Part shown: positions 1 to 12,106 of the stretch, in pieces
Numbering within the stretch: the stretch's first letter is position 1
How the letters are laid out: every line of letters starts with the position of its first letter
Assembly (NCBI RefSeq): GCF_000208865.1
Contig: NC_018396.1
Coordinates: 2,566,630 to 2,630,629, forward strand
Source: Neospora caninum Liverpool
Taxonomy: Eukaryota > Apicomplexa > Conoidasida > Eucoccidiorida > Sarcocystidae
Length of the DNA stretch: 64,000 nucleotides
Direction: 5' to 3'
Notes under the pieces: model-generated
Told to the model about the DNA's origin: nothing
What the model saw: only the letters and a program-made list of their open reading frames with translations
The model's database searches: none
Translations under genes and position numbers: made by a program

Positions 1-253
1 GGTACAGTCATCGAGGTCGACGCATGTTCTGCTGTTTGATCCCGGGTTAGGCCTCCCTATGCAAGCTCCTGTGCAGTTCACAACTTTGCACACGTACAGG
101 GATGCGTCGAGAGGAAACACAAAAGTCTGTGCCGACGAAAAGGCGTCTTGATCCTGTTCAGCAAGATCTCTAATACAGGCCTAGTCACCACAAATGATCC
201 ACAACTTACAAAGGTAAACCCAGTATGTCTGTATGCAGGTGGATAGGAATAAC

Positions 254-279
254 CATATATATATATATATATATATATC
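254..279. repeat. (AT)n microsatellite
   Basis: About 12 uninterrupted AT dinucleotides lie 3' of the last readable RRP4 exon, probably within an intron. Confidence 0.9.
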
Positions 280-447
280 ACTCTCTACTACGGATTTAAA
301 TGGCGATGTAGGCAGAAAACGGTGCCTGGTCAGGTCTGGGGAGAGTTTCTCTGGTGGCCTTTCCGCGGCAGAATCGGTGAAAACGGCCCAGGCGCGCTCC
401 TGGAGCTCGTCAGGGCCGTTTACGTGGGGCCGTGCGACTCTGCCTAC

Positions 448-1030
448 TCGCACGCGTTGAACCTCGCAGCAAATGACGTCTCCGACAACGAAGAAGTTTT
501 GCATTTCCAGCATGTCCTCGTCGAGTCGCCGTCGCTGCTCGGGAAGGGAAATCGCGGCGAGAGCCAAATTTGCTGCCTGTCCCGCGTTCACGTCCACCAG
601 CCACTGGACACACAGAAAGGGACAGAAACGGCGGCCGATATTAGGAGACAGAGAGAGACACCCTAAACGCATTTCGAGGCAAGGTGATAGCCACGGAGAC
701 AGAGAGACCCAAACAGAGAGAGGCAAGGGGAGAGGCAGCGGCACGGGGTGTCAACAGAAAGGCCGCAGAATAGTCGAGGCATATATCTCCGGCACCCCTT
801 GGGCGACTCTGCCCTTCTGTCGAAGTCGTAAAGACAAAACCAGTCCACGGATGAAAAAGTCGAGACATTTACCTTGCCGTTCAGAATGTCTGTGACGCGC
901 CCCACAACCACGTCGCCGACGCTGCCCTGATACCGGGACCGCAGGGGCCGGATGTACACCAGTTTATTCACCTGAGGGAAGCGGGAAAAAGAGCGGAGAA
1001 ACCAAAATGAGCTGGACGCTTCCAGTGTCC

Positions 1031-1069
<39 letters not shown>

Positions 1070-1569
1070 CCTGTAGATGTTGTCCGTTTCTTCATCTGTG
1101 CCGATGTCCATGGATATGCAACCTTCTCGCACACGGTTTCTGTATACAGCTGCGCATGTAGATGGACGTGTACAGGTGGTTGTGGGTAACGCATTGGTCG
1201 ATGCATGTGTATACGGTGTTTCGCATTTACCTTTTCGAGGATGCCGCACACAGCGGCATATATTTTTCCCCCTTTTTCGTATGTTCCATGTCCGCGCATG
1301 CATCCTTCTTCCACAACAATCTGCTGGCCCGGCACCACCACGCCAAGCCCCGGGATATCCCCGCGAAAAACGCTTTCTCTCTCCCGTTCAAGAGAGGCAA
1401 CCGACCATCGCATAGCCTCCCCCCACGACCGCTTGTGACTCCCTCGCGGTTCTCGATCCGCTTGAGCAGACGAAGACGAGGAAGAGGAGGCGGCGTGGCG
1501 GGAGTGACGCGTGGAGGAAGCGGCGGCGCTTAAGGGCGGAAAGTTGTCTGTGGCTGTGTGGTTAACCAT
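448..1569 (-). CDS. RRP4: Exosome complex component RRP4 (EXOSC2 homologue), 5' exons only
   Basis: RNA-exosome cap subunit with S1/KH folds that helps feed RNA to the exosome in nucleus and cytoplasm (family knowledge). Three phase-0 exons are readable: 1231-1569, 873-971 and 448-603, with introns beginning gtaaat and, after the third exon, gtaggc. The start at 1569 opens a serine-rich N-terminal extension of about 75 residues. RRP4 hallmarks follow: VVPGQQIVVEEG, CMRGHGTYEKGGKIYAAV and, across the first splice, EKVNKLVYIRPLRSRYQG. Next come VGDVVVGRVTDI and the S1-like stretch WLVDVNAGQAANLALAAISL with LDEDMLEMQNFFVVGDVICCEVQ. These parallel human RRP4 segment by segment. The S1 end and KH domain are missing; I could not find the next exon in 1-447, so the gene continues off the left edge. 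RRP4 is preferred over CSL4 because of the MRGHGTY and VGDVVVGR motifs. The third exon's 3' boundary is the least certain. Confidence 0.85.
1031..1069. repeat. (AT)n microsatellite in RRP4 intron 1
   Basis: An AT tract broken by a single AC lies inside the 259-bp first intron of RRP4, close to its acceptor at 972-974. Confidence 0.9.
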
Positions 1570-3974
1570 GTTGAGTACGGGGACGAACGCGTGGAGAAGG
1601 CGAGGAAAGAGAAGAAGTCCCGAGCGAAGGAAAAGCAGAGAGATTGCAGGCGTATCCCAGAAGCACGCCAGAACAGGCAGGCATCTTTTAGCAGTGAAGA
1701 GAGCGATCTAGATGCCTCTCGATCTCCGTAGCAATGTACAATTACGAAGGAGCATCGCCAGTCGTGGACGTGCACAGGAATACGCGTCCATACATGCGCA
1801 CATGTATCTAAAGTTAGGTATATGAATATATATGTATACACAAGGTAATCTAGTCGCTGAAAATGGTCGTCTTCGTTCAGTCGGGAGCGAGAGAAAAGGA
1901 AATGATGAAACTTTGAGGAGTGCTGTGACAGCCCTGCAGAACTCGAGGACAAGCAGAAACGAGGGAAAACCGCAGTTTTTATACGAGAGAAATCCGTCAC
2001 AAGCGAGAGGGACCGAAATCGTCCATGGCAGCATGAAGCTTCGAAGACCGGAACTCACACTCAGGAGCATGTGAAAAGCGGGAAAAAAATGACCCTCCCG
2101 CATCAATTCTCAACGCCGAGATTGCTGAGGGTTGCAGTCTTCAGATGGGCGCACGACCACTTCCCTTGCTTTCAGCCGAATAACTTGAGACAAGGCTGAG
2201 AACAGAAAAGAGAAAGCGCACATTCACATTGGCTTCTTCTGTTTTTTTTTCAGTTCCGGCGGAACACAAAGGAACAAAAAAGGCACACAGGAAGCGTCCT
2301 CTCGCAGCGCAAATCGAGCACACCAGCGTCGTGGAGCCGCGGGCTGCAGGAGAGCGTTGTTCATCTTTTCGTTGTTTCGCACGTGCTCTCGTTGTTCTGT
2401 GATTCCCTGGAAAAACGTCCTTCTTTCGCAAGGTGAAGGTAGAGCAGTCGGCACAACGGAAAACGTTGCATGCATGCAACACGCAGCTGCAACGTTTCCC
2501 GAGAAATGGACAAAACGGGTTCACAAAAAAGCACGCGGTGTACCTCTTTTACAGTCCTCCAGGGGAGAGGGCGCGTCAAACGTGGAGACGGGTTTTGGAC
2601 GAGTCAACCGCCTCCTAACATCCTTTCTGTGGCAAGAAGTTGCACATTTCTCGGTGTCTCCAGCTGCAACGGTTGTGGCTGTCGAGGCTTCGCTGGACGG
2701 CGCCTTGGGATACCCCCGGGAAGTCTTCTTCGTTTAAGAAGCCTCCCTGAGTAAACCGAGGGCACACACCACCGTTGAAGTTTCTGCAGTGTCGGTTCCT
2801 ACTGAGGAGTTCACGTCTCGCTGCGTTTTCTCAGCCCTCCTGTGTCCTCCCTGCGCCGCGAACGCCATGCGGATCAGGAGACGAGACACGTCCACAGCGG
2901 CACAGAGAGAGAACGAAAGAGACTGAACCGAGGGAAGACGCCCTTTGCCATGTCAAGGATTCTTTCATGTGTGTTTGCGGATATGTGCGTCGTCATTTGT
3001 ATAAACCACGAGATGCGTTTTTTTACAGATGCATACCAGCAGTTCGTGTCACCGCAGAGGGGTAGGTCGACGCCAGCCCAAGGGGTACTGTATCATTAGG
3101 TCAACCCGAAATGCATTGGAGGTGATTTCGCCGGTAGCCCGCCAGAAAGGCATTTTAAAGATAAAGAATGGCCCTCATCCCCCAAGGAATTGCGTGGTTT
3201 ACCGGCGTCACACTGACTTCCGGTCTCGACTCGTCTCCCAGGTTCTCCATGTTTTCCATAGATACAAGATACAGGCGAAAACGGGTTTTTTGTTTTTTTT
3301 TCGTAGAGGCGGTACAACCTTTCTTCGGTTTGCCTTGAAGTCGAACAAAGCTCTTTTGAGTTGAAGAACATCGGCACGGCCGCAGTGGTTTAGATATCAA
3401 AGTTCTTGTGTGACTCAGTAAGATTACATTCCCGTAAAAGCGTGTGTCACTGCTCGCCCAATAGCAGTACAAGAGCGTTTCAGCCGATCGAACTGCTATG
3501 TGCCGCACAGCAGGAAGAAACTACTTTCGGATTTCTGCATAATGCAATCCTCCTGCCACAGCCACGTGGCGAATCCTACAAGTGCTACCGTTGTGTTTGA
3601 CCAGACTCGCCTGATCAATATCTCCCGTAATCGAACTACGAGGGCTTGTTCTGCTTGGAGCACGCGCGTCTGTGTGTGGATAACTGTATACTTTCATGCA
3701 CCTTATAAGTGTAGCGGAACAACGCAGGTTTCAGGTATGGCGAGCGCGTATAACGGGACTTGAAGTGAGAATCGGTGTACAGAAGAGAAGAAAATACCTT
3801 GGCCCGACCGTTGTTCGTCTATTGCCCCACCCGGAGCAACATGCAAAGGAACAGACGTCGACGATCAGCTGCATTCTTGTCGAGCCCCGGACACTCCTCT
3901 GAAGCTCCACGGCACCTCAATCTGAAAGTCCACGCAATATGCTCCACCGGCTGCCGTCGGTCATCGATACTCAC

Positions 3975-4350
3975 CTTTCCTAGCGTCCAGATAGTACGAA
4001 ACTTTGTCACTAGCTTGCATGTTCCCCAAGAGACCATTCCCGACGAGCGAAGTCATGAAACAGACAAACATGCATCCCAAAGTACTGTGAAATGATGAGT
4101 TTCGAGTATGCCCAAAGTTGTGAGATAACGCTGGCGAAAATCGAAGCAAGGCATTATTCAGGACTGATGAGAGTGCAATGCTCATGGCTCCTAGTCATTG
4201 TTTCTGACTCCACATAATCTCATGAGTTTGCCAACCTTCCTTAACCGAAACGGCACTTCCCAACCTTCAAGGACACCAAGCCCACGAAGTAACGCGGCAG
4301 CGGAACCAAGATGTCGTGTCCAGCATAGTGTACGACGATCTCCCACCTAC
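3975..4350 (-). CDS. Candidate exons of an unidentified membrane protein
   Basis: Two short minus-strand stretches look like exons. The first (about 4265-4350) follows a good acceptor (cctttttcag) and reads RWEIVVHYAGHDILVPLPRY; its donor is unclear. The second (3975-4084) has an acceptor ttcacag and a strong donor gtgagt. It is open for 37 codons, with a hydrophobic stretch CMFVCFMTSLVGNGLLGN followed by MQASDKVSYYLDARK. A weak donor (gtgccg) after about 4258 would make the two phase-compatible. I could not trace a start or end. I recognise no family, and chance remains a real possibility. Confidence 0.3.
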
Positions 4351-7300
4351 CTGAAAAAGGAAGTTTGTTGACCAAAATTCTCACAGAAATTGAGAGCTAA
4401 GGGTCGCGTTTACTCCTATCTGGAACGGGTCCACGTCCTTTTAAGAATCTGTAGACCTTCGCGGCCATCCAACCACTTTGTGGTGTCTGTTTTCCTTTCT
4501 CACGAACTCTTCGCATTTGCCTGTCACCACACGCCACATGACTCTAGGGCCTTAAAACCGGACCAGTTTTTATCCACCTCTTGGATGTTGGATTCGGCGC
4601 AAGAGGGGAGTCAACGATATAGAGGACAAACAATAGGCCACAGAACGCTAAGCAGTAGCCGTTTTACTGTATTGCAGAGGTTGGCATCTCTTTCTAAATT
4701 ACGAGCCCGCCTCCTGCATGTGCCTCATTAATTTCTTTGTTGGTAAGAGTCCTATGTCGGTGATCAAACGGAGGGGTTAATCGTGACGGCCGCTATCGAC
4801 AGCTGGAAGTAACGAGACATCCGACGCCTGTGAAGCCCGTTGCACGAGAAAACGAAAAAGCTTTTTGTTGTGCTGGTCGCCGAGGTTTTCTCTAAAAGGA
4901 AAAGAAAGATGTTCCTGGTTTTTTTTTAGAAAAGCAATATCAAGTGGGACATTTGTGTAACTGTGTACGTATGTAAGGCCAGATATTGTGTCGTATATAA
5001 GCCTGGCAGCGTAGTGCTGTCGCGCAGCAGGCAGAAAGGCAGGGGACCGCGATGTCGAGCATTTTCTGTCTGTATGCAGGGAATCTGTGTAGTGGTAGTG
5101 AGCTGGGGCCATCTTCGGACTACTCGAGGAAGGTCAAAAAAAACAAAAAAAGACGACGGCTTCTTGTGTTGGGGAAGTTGGGGTAAGCATCAGTTTCTGG
5201 AGCCGTTTGTGTCGTATTTTCCCGCCCTATTCGTACACATCTTTTCGCCTGCCACAAGATTCACGTAGATGCCTCACAACGCCTGGTCCCGCAAATCCTC
5301 CAAAATCAGTGACTTTCGACTCTCGACACCGGCCTCTCCGCACATCCACGCTTTTCCCTTCCCTTCGTGCTTCGCCTTTTCGCTTGTTGAAAAAAGACAG
5401 AACCGCTGCAGGCAATTCACCTCTTGGAAACAGAGGAGAGACGCTGTCGTCCGTCTGCCGGTTCACTGCGCCGTCGCCTCCAGCTTTCTGTGTATGCGTC
5501 CTCCGTGTGTGTTTGTGGCCCTATGTGAATTCATTTGTGTTGTGTACGTGTTTGCGTGTTTGCGACGATGTGCGTGTGCCCCCGCGCCAGATGTTTGTAG
5601 ATGCCTTTTGTGTGTGTAGCGCGGTGTTCCGTCACTGGATTATGGCGCTTCGTACCGGAGAGAGGGTCTGAAGAGAGAAGATAGAAAAGGGGATTGAGCG
5701 TCACCGTTCGCGGCCGTTTCCTACTCTCCGCAGTGGCAAGGATATGCATTCCTCTTTTCGGCTTGAAACGTTCCCAGGAGTCGTTGGTACCCCGTGCTTT
5801 GCCGTGTACGTGCATTTTGGTGTCTCGCCTGCTCCCATTGTTACGCGCCCTTCTCCGTTTTCGTCGTCCATCGTGTGTGTACCAGCCGCCGAGCTCTTCG
5901 ACGCTCGCTCTCGCAGTCGCTGCAGCCCCTGCGCGCTTTAGGAAACGCTGTTCCGTAACCCTCGTACATCTCTTTCGCGTCTCTCTCCTCACCGCACGCG
6001 AGACACGTCTTGGGAAAATCTGCGTCCGTGAAAGTGTATCGCTTGTGTGGAGCACGAATTTCGGCGTCGGCATTTGTCCGTGAAAGAACACAATTTCCCG
6101 TCTCCTGGAGAGTCAAGGAAACACAGCCACACTGTGCATGTGCTTCTCTCTTCCGTGTTTAAGGGTTACTTCGCCCAGTCTGTGTCGACAAAGACGCAAG
6201 AGGAGTAGTCTTCCCTTCTTCCGTTAACTGGCATGTATGTAATATGCGCATCTTCGGGTGTATGCCTTCCATATTCCAATTTCTGGTGGCTCGTGTATGC
6301 CACAAGGATAACCGAGTCGTGTAATTTTTCTTCATTTTTGCGGCAGATTCCTCCACTTTTCTCCAGATTCCTTTTGGATCGCGAGTCGGCCAAAAAGTCG
6401 GCGTCCGCCCCTTCGCAATTACCAGTTCAGCGCAGGCGGATGCATCCTGTGTATGGAGATTTGTGTCTATCCATACATGCTTATTAGCGGACTTCACGTC
6501 AGCCACAACAACTACATCAGCCGTCAACCTGCGCACGTGCTTATGTGCTCTGCATAAAAGACGGGATGGACACGCGCGTCTGTTGTGGAGACTAGCAGCC
6601 GAGAACCTACACATCTTTCGTTCTCCGCTTCTTCTCTTTGCATTTTTCCTTTCGGGCGACGCCGTCAATCAGTTTCTGTTTTTTTCATAATTTATCGACC
6701 TACCAACCCGTGTCGGGGGCGTATATGCATGTATTCGTGTAGTGTACGCATCTCTAATGGTTCAGTAACGTCTCCGAATTTGCCGACCAAGCGGGCCAGC
6801 AAAACTCCCAGACTTTTCGCTGCAGTCCTCAGCAGGGTGTCTCGCTGTCCGCTCTGTCTGCTTGTAAAAGCGAAGCAACGTCTGTCTAGGTGAGGACGCG
6901 GCGCTTCACCTTTTCCAACTTAGTTGCCTGCGGCTCATTACTGGAGTCATATTCAGAATCGTAGGTACTAAAATGCCTCCGTTTCTTCGATTTGAGTTAT
7001 ACCAATTTGGACACGTCTCTCAGTGTGGTGTCGGGTGAAGGGGGTTCTGTGCCTCTGCATGATTCTGCGAAAACATAAATGGAAGTGTGCGCGAGAATTT
7101 GGATCCGGCACGCGAACGCACTCAAGAAAGACGCCAGGAGTCGAACTCGTAGGGCATAGCGTAGTTGACAGGCCGCGCAGGCGGACAAGTGCGCTGGGTG
7201 TCTGCCTTGAGTGTGAAACGGCCCCAACTGTCGAAAGATGCAGTCGCTCCTTCCCTTTCCCGTGTGTTAAAAATATATGCATGTACTGCTTCATGTCTCC

Positions 7301-7519
7301 GAACGTGTTCGCTGTATAGGCTTGTGTGTGTGTAAGTGCATGTACGGCTAGAGCAAGCAGCTTGTCACTTCTCGCTACCTCCCCACTGCGGGGGACAGTG
7401 AGCATCAGCGTCTCAAGCCCTGGAAGTCCACCTGTGGAACTTCCGTGTACCTGTGTACGGCGACAGTCTAGATTCCAGTGCAGATACTGTTGTTGCCGTA
7501 CACCAGTGACCAGACTCAC

Positions 7520-7748
7520 AGGTTTTGTCACTGGCATCTTCGCCAATTGGGAGAACTGGAGTGGAAGACCCGCCCAAGATGCTCTCGGTTTGTGTGCGTT
7601 TCAGTGCAGATAAACGGCGCATCCCCAGAATCCCCACGTCCCATTTGGTCACAAGCCCGCCGAAGGACGTGGCAGTTGTGGTGCCAGGTACGGGAAAGTT
7701 TTCGCAGGAAACGGGAAGTTGTGGAGCGGATGCTCCGGGAGACGTCAT
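7520..7748 (-). CDS. Candidate first exon of an unidentified protein
   Basis: An ATG at 7748 opens 76 codons that end at a consensus donor (gtgagt, phase 1). The product is Ser/Thr/Gly-rich, starting MTSPGASAPQLPVSCENF and later containing VTKWDVGILGM. Two further minus-strand stretches nearby look protein-like: YDSEYDSSNEPQ near 6950 and SLGVLLARLVGKFGDVTEP near 6800. I could not join them to this exon in a consistent phase. No family is recognised. This may be a real multi-exon gene between RRP4 and PABP, or a chance ORF. Confidence 0.25.
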
Positions 7749-9814
7749 CTTGAACGGTGCCTTTTGCCCCCAGAGCATGGAATTTTAGAACAGAGGACGG
7801 TCAGATGCCCGTTTCCATCGACGTTCTTTTTAACTGATTCGGAGGAAAAGCTGGCGGGGAAACAGGACACTGTCATCTGGCCGCCTACAAGTCCATTCGG
7901 CTTATATATATAGCGGCGGTCGTGCTCGTCGGTGCGGGGCTCGAAGTTTTTTGTGAGGATTGGCGTGCTGAGAAGTGTGCTCCTGCTCCCTGTCGCCTAA
8001 TTTCCGGAAGGCCGCGCGCTTTCCAGCCTCCCTTAAATAAAATTCCAGCATTTTCTCGTTTTGCGGGCAGGGTTTTTTTGGTGTGCTTACCTGTGGCGGA
8101 AACTGCTGCTTGTGCTCGACCCCTCCCTCACAGTGGTTGAGGCGGGCCGCGCGGGGCTTTTTCGCTGCGGAGACGGCGTCTCTCTTTTTCGGCCGTGGGA
8201 TGGCAGTATATGGCTCTGTTTTTTGCTTGTGGCGTAGAACGACGCCATTCGACCTTTGTTCACTAAGTTCCTGTTTGACTAAGATTTGTGAAGAGGGCGG
8301 GGACGCAGGAAAGAGAGGAACTGGGTTTCGTCTTTTGATCTGTGTGTGTTGCTGGCTGTTCTTAGAGAGCGCACAATCCAACAAACCACGGCATATCAAG
8401 TCTTACATGTATGGTACAACACACTGATACTGGAGTATTCTCGTTACGTGAGGCAGACGGGTGTACATTGATGAGTGAGGCCACAGTGCAAGGTCGGAAT
8501 AGCTCTCACGTAGGGCGGCTGTGTGGCGTCGCCATCTTTTCGCGGCGTCGATTTCCGTGATGCGCGGTGGGTTTCCTGCTCCCAGCACGTGTGCTTTAGG
8601 ATCTTGCAAGCTTAAATTTGGAGGCGAGCGACGCTTGTTTTGGGGAGCACACGGCGAGAGCGCGCGCTGTTGCGGCGTTTTCGTGGCCTATTCGGACGGC
8701 GAGAGGCTGCGTCAGCATCCCCGAATTTTGGTCACTCGGCGGGTGAGGAGTAGCGGTCTTTGCCCCACTCTCCGCGTTTCGTGTGACAAACAGACCGAGT
8801 TTCAAACGCAGAGAACGCCTGTGTTTTTTCGGCACGCGCGGGCGGCGTTAACGAGACAGAGATATATGAAATATATTTCTGCTCTTTTGGTGGGGGAGAA
8901 AAAGTTTTAGAGCGTCTGCCTTTTTCTCCTCCGTCTTCGGTCTGTTTCTTCCGCCCCCGCTTACTCGCTGTGTGGTCCGCTGCCGCTCCGTTTCTTTCCA
9001 ATCGTTCGTATTTCACGGCCTTTTCCGGTTTCCGACGACTGTCCTGTCGGCTCCCACCCCGGTTTTCCATTCATTGGAAAAGTTCACGCGCCCAAAAAGT
9101 CCTTCGAAGGCGTGGGAGTGAGCGCCGCTTTTGTTGCCCCAACAGTGGATCTCCCCCCCCCCCTCTCCCCCGCCCCGGCTTTTTTGGCCCAGCCTATGCG
9201 GTATTTGCATATCGTACGGGCAGCTCTGCATTTGTTCAGCGATATACGCGAAATTCTGCGTGTCAAAATTCCGCGTTGTTCGGTTCCCTGACGGTTCGCA
9301 TTTTTTCTGGAATTTGTGCCCCGTTCCCACGGCTGCTTACCCGTTCCGTGGTTCCCGCAGAAATCAAGCACTTGTCTACGCAGGCGCTTGTCGCTCCGTC
9401 CTGATTAGGTGTCACCCCCGTGGCCCTTAGATATAACCTCCTTCGCAACATTTTTTGGGAAGGAAGAACGGCGGATCGCTTTTTTAGAGCCAAAATCTGT
9501 CCGTTGGGGCCCGTCAGCTGCCAGGCGTCGCGCCGCTCTGTTCCACTCGTGCATCTACTGGGCCAGGGAATAGACCCTCTGCATAAAGTTGGAGAACTGA
9601 CGGAAATCGTGCGACATTCTTTTTTATCGCGACCCGTTCACTCGTTCTCCCAACTTTTTTCGCGCGGGGAAACCGTTCAGGTACATTCGCTCCCGCGTGG
9701 CACACACTTCGGCTGTCTCCGCACGCGCGCGTCTTTTCTAGGTCGCTGTGTGGCGCGTCCTTTTCAGGCCTTCCCAGTTGGTAACGCTTCCGGTTCGTCT
9801 CTCACCTTCTCAAA

Positions 9815-12106
9815 ATGGCTACTGCGTCGCCAGTCGTCGCGCCGTCCTCGCCGGCATCTCCCCCGGCCCAGCCGAGCCCCATGCCAGTAGCGCCCAACGC
9901 AGGTGCGGATGGCCCCGCTGCGGGCGCAGGCCATCAAGCAGCGGCAGATCACACAGCAGGAAATGCAAATGTCAGTGGAGGCGGAGTGTCCGGAACGGCT
10001 CCGCCGGCTGGCCAGCGCCCCAATGGATTGAATGCCGCGGCGTCGGCTGCAAACTTTGTCTCGCCGTCGCTGTACGTCGGAGACTTGCATCAGGACGTGA
10101 CGGAGGCGATGCTGTTTGAAGTGTTCAATTCCGTTGGTCCTGTCACGAGCATTCGCGTTTGCCGTGACACGGTGACGAGGCGGAGCTTGGGGTATGCGTA
10201 CGTGAACTACCAGGGAATTCAGGACGCTGAACGTAGCTTGGACACGCTGAACTACACCGTGATCAAGGGCCAACCTTGCCGGATCATGTGGTGCCACAGA
10301 GACCCGTCGCTGCGCAAGAGTGGGAACGGCAACATCTTTGTGAAGAACCTCGACAAGAACATCGACAACAAGGCGCTGTACGACACCTTCAGTCTCTTTG
10401 GCAACATCTTGTCCTGCAAAGTCGCAGTCGACGAGAACGGACACAGCAAGGGCTACGGCTTTGTCCACTACGAAAACGAAGAGAGCGCACGGTCTGCTAT
10501 CGACAAAGTGAACGGCATGTTGATCGGCGGCAAGACGGTGTATGTCGGGCCCTTCATTCGCCGAGCAGAACGCGACAACCTGGCGGAAACCAAGTACACG
10601 AATGTGTACATCAAGAACATGCCTTCCGCGTGGGAGGACGAGGCGCGCCTGAGGGAGACATTCGCCAAGTACGGATCGATCACTTCCCTCGTGGTGCGGA
10701 AGGACCCGAAGGGTCGCCTCTTCGCCTTCTGCAACTTTGCCGACCACGACAGCGCCAAGGCTGCGGTCGAGGCGCTGAATGGGAAGCGCGTGACGGACGC
10801 AGGCGCCATCAAGGAGGGAGAAGACAGTGGAGCGGAAGAGAAGGATGAGGAGGGACAGAAACGCGAGGGCGAGCAGATCTTGTTCGTTGGGCCCCATCAG
10901 AGCAAGGCCCACCGCTCGGCGATGTTGCGCGCCAAGTTCGAGCAGATGAACCAGGACCGCAACGACCGGTTCCAAGGCGTGAACCTTTACATCAAGAACA
11001 TGGACGACAGCATTGACGACGAGAAGCTGCGCCAGCTTTTCGAGCCCTTTGGCTCCATCACGAGTGCCAAAGTGATGCGTGACGAGCGCGGAGTCTCACG
11101 GTGCTTCGGCTTTGTGTGCTTCATGTCTCCGGAAGAGGCCACGAAGGCCGTCACCGAAATGCACCTGAAGCTCGTCAAGGGGAAGCCGCTCTACGTGGGT
11201 CTCGCGGAGCGCCGCGAACAGCGGCTGATGCGTCTCCAACAGCGCTTCCGTCTGCCTTCCCTCCGCCCGGCAGCCGCCCTCCCTGGGAACGTGGCGGCCG
11301 CGGCGGCAGCAGCCCAGCTTCAGTACGGAGGGGCCGCGCCCCAGCTCCAAGGCTTCGCTGGCCCCGGCGCGATGTATGCGCCTCGGCCGCTCATGGGCTT
11401 CTCGCCGCATCCGCACCAAGTCACTGCCGCCATGCTGCCCTGGAGACAGCAGCAGGCTGGCGGGCAGTTCGCCTCTCAGGGCGTTCCGATGCGACCGCAA
11501 CTCGGGCCCCTGCAGCACCTTTACGGACAGACGAACGCCGCAGCAGCGGCTGTGGCAGCTGGCATGCATGCGGCAGCTGGTGGCCCGCCCATGCAGATGC
11601 TCCAGCAGCAACAGCGCGGTGGTCACCGCGGAGGAATGGGTCGCCAAGGCGGTGCAGGCCCAGTGTTGAATGGAAACAAGCAACACATGATGGGTCCCAA
11701 ACCAGGAGCTGGACAGCAGCAGCCGCAGGGCGGTCCTGGCAGCTTCAAGTTCACTCCACAAGTGAGGAACCAGAGACTCGACCAACAGATGCAGCCGCCT
11801 GCGGCTGTTCCAGCCCCACACAATCACCATCAGGTGATGATGGAGCAGTCTCAGCAGCTGCTCATGAACCCCGACGCTCCGCTGACAGCTGCCGCCCTTG
11901 CGGCCGCGCAGCCCTCGATGCAGAAGCAGATGCTTGGAGAGAAACTCTTCCCCTTGATTGCGCGCTACCAGCCTGAACTGGCCGGAAAGATCACGGGCAT
12001 GATGCTGGAAATGGACAACGCCGAGTTGTTGATTCTCCTGGAAAGTGAGGCCCAGCTGAAGGCCAAGGTCGACGAAGCGCTGCGGGTGCTCCAACAGGCC
12101 AGTTGA
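9815..12106 (+). CDS. PABP: Poly(A)-binding protein, cytoplasmic type
   Basis: Binds mRNA poly(A) tails and supports translation and mRNA stability (family knowledge). One uninterrupted frame of 763 residues; the start sits in a favourable context (caaaATGG). An Ala/Pro-rich leader of about 80 residues precedes four RRMs. RRM1 spans about 86-163 (SLYVGDLH, GYAYVNY) and RRM2 172-249 (NIFVKNLD, KGYGFVHY). RRM3 spans about 262-365 (NVYIKNMP, RLFAFCNF) and RRM4 388-465 (NLYIKNMD, CFGFVCFM). A long Ala/Gln/Pro/Gly linker (about 470-685) leads to a C-terminal MLLE/PABC domain (about 693-763) with the signature KITGMMLEMDN. RRM3 carries a charged insertion at about 331-354 before its last strand. 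The 763-residue length exceeds typical 630-650-residue PABPs because of the leader, insertion and linker. The gene appears intronless, unlike most genes here. Confidence 0.97.
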   Translation: MATASPVVAPSSPASPPAQPSPMPVAPNAGADGPAAGAGHQAAADHTAGNANVSGGGVSGTAPPAGQRPNGLNAAASAANFVSPSLYVGDLHQDVTEAMLFEVFNSVGPVTSIRVCRDTVTRRSLGYAYVNYQGIQDAERSLDTLNYTVIKGQPCRIMWCHRDPSLRKSGNGNIFVKNLDKNIDNKALYDTFSLFGNILSCKVAVDENGHSKGYGFVHYENEESARSAIDKVNGMLIGGKTVYVGPFIRRAERDNLAETKYTNVYIKNMPSAWEDEARLRETFAKYGSITSLVVRKDPKGRLFAFCNFADHDSAKAAVEALNGKRVTDAGAIKEGEDSGAEEKDEEGQKREGEQILFVGPHQSKAHRSAMLRAKFEQMNQDRNDRFQGVNLYIKNMDDSIDDEKLRQLFEPFGSITSAKVMRDERGVSRCFGFVCFMSPEEATKAVTEMHLKLVKGKPLYVGLAERREQRLMRLQQRFRLPSLRPAAALPGNVAAAAAAAQLQYGGAAPQLQGFAGPGAMYAPRPLMGFSPHPHQVTAAMLPWRQQQAGGQFASQGVPMRPQLGPLQHLYGQTNAAAAAVAAGMHAAAGGPPMQMLQQQQRGGHRGGMGRQGGAGPVLNGNKQHMMGPKPGAGQQQPQGGPGSFKFTPQVRNQRLDQQMQPPAAVPAPHNHHQVMMEQSQQLLMNPDAPLTAAALAAAQPSMQKQMLGEKLFPLIARYQPELAGKITGMMLEMDNAELLILLESEAQLKAKVDEALRVLQQAS

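Larger units (their letters stand above)
1570..9814. other. 8.2-kb gap between divergent RRP4 and PABP, with no firm gene
   Basis: This holds the 5' regions of two divergently transcribed genes. The PABP side (about 8.9-9.8 kb) is pyrimidine-rich with a C-run near 9151-9165, as expected of a long 5' leader. No open frame in the gap carries a family signature I recognise. A few short minus-strand stretches have good splice signals and are listed separately as candidates. Confidence 0.6.

Noticed and set aside
9764..10975. 403-codon minus-strand open frame across the PABP gene
   Set aside because: It is antisense to firmly identified RRM domains and is a by-product of GC-rich codon usage; it carries no signature of its own.
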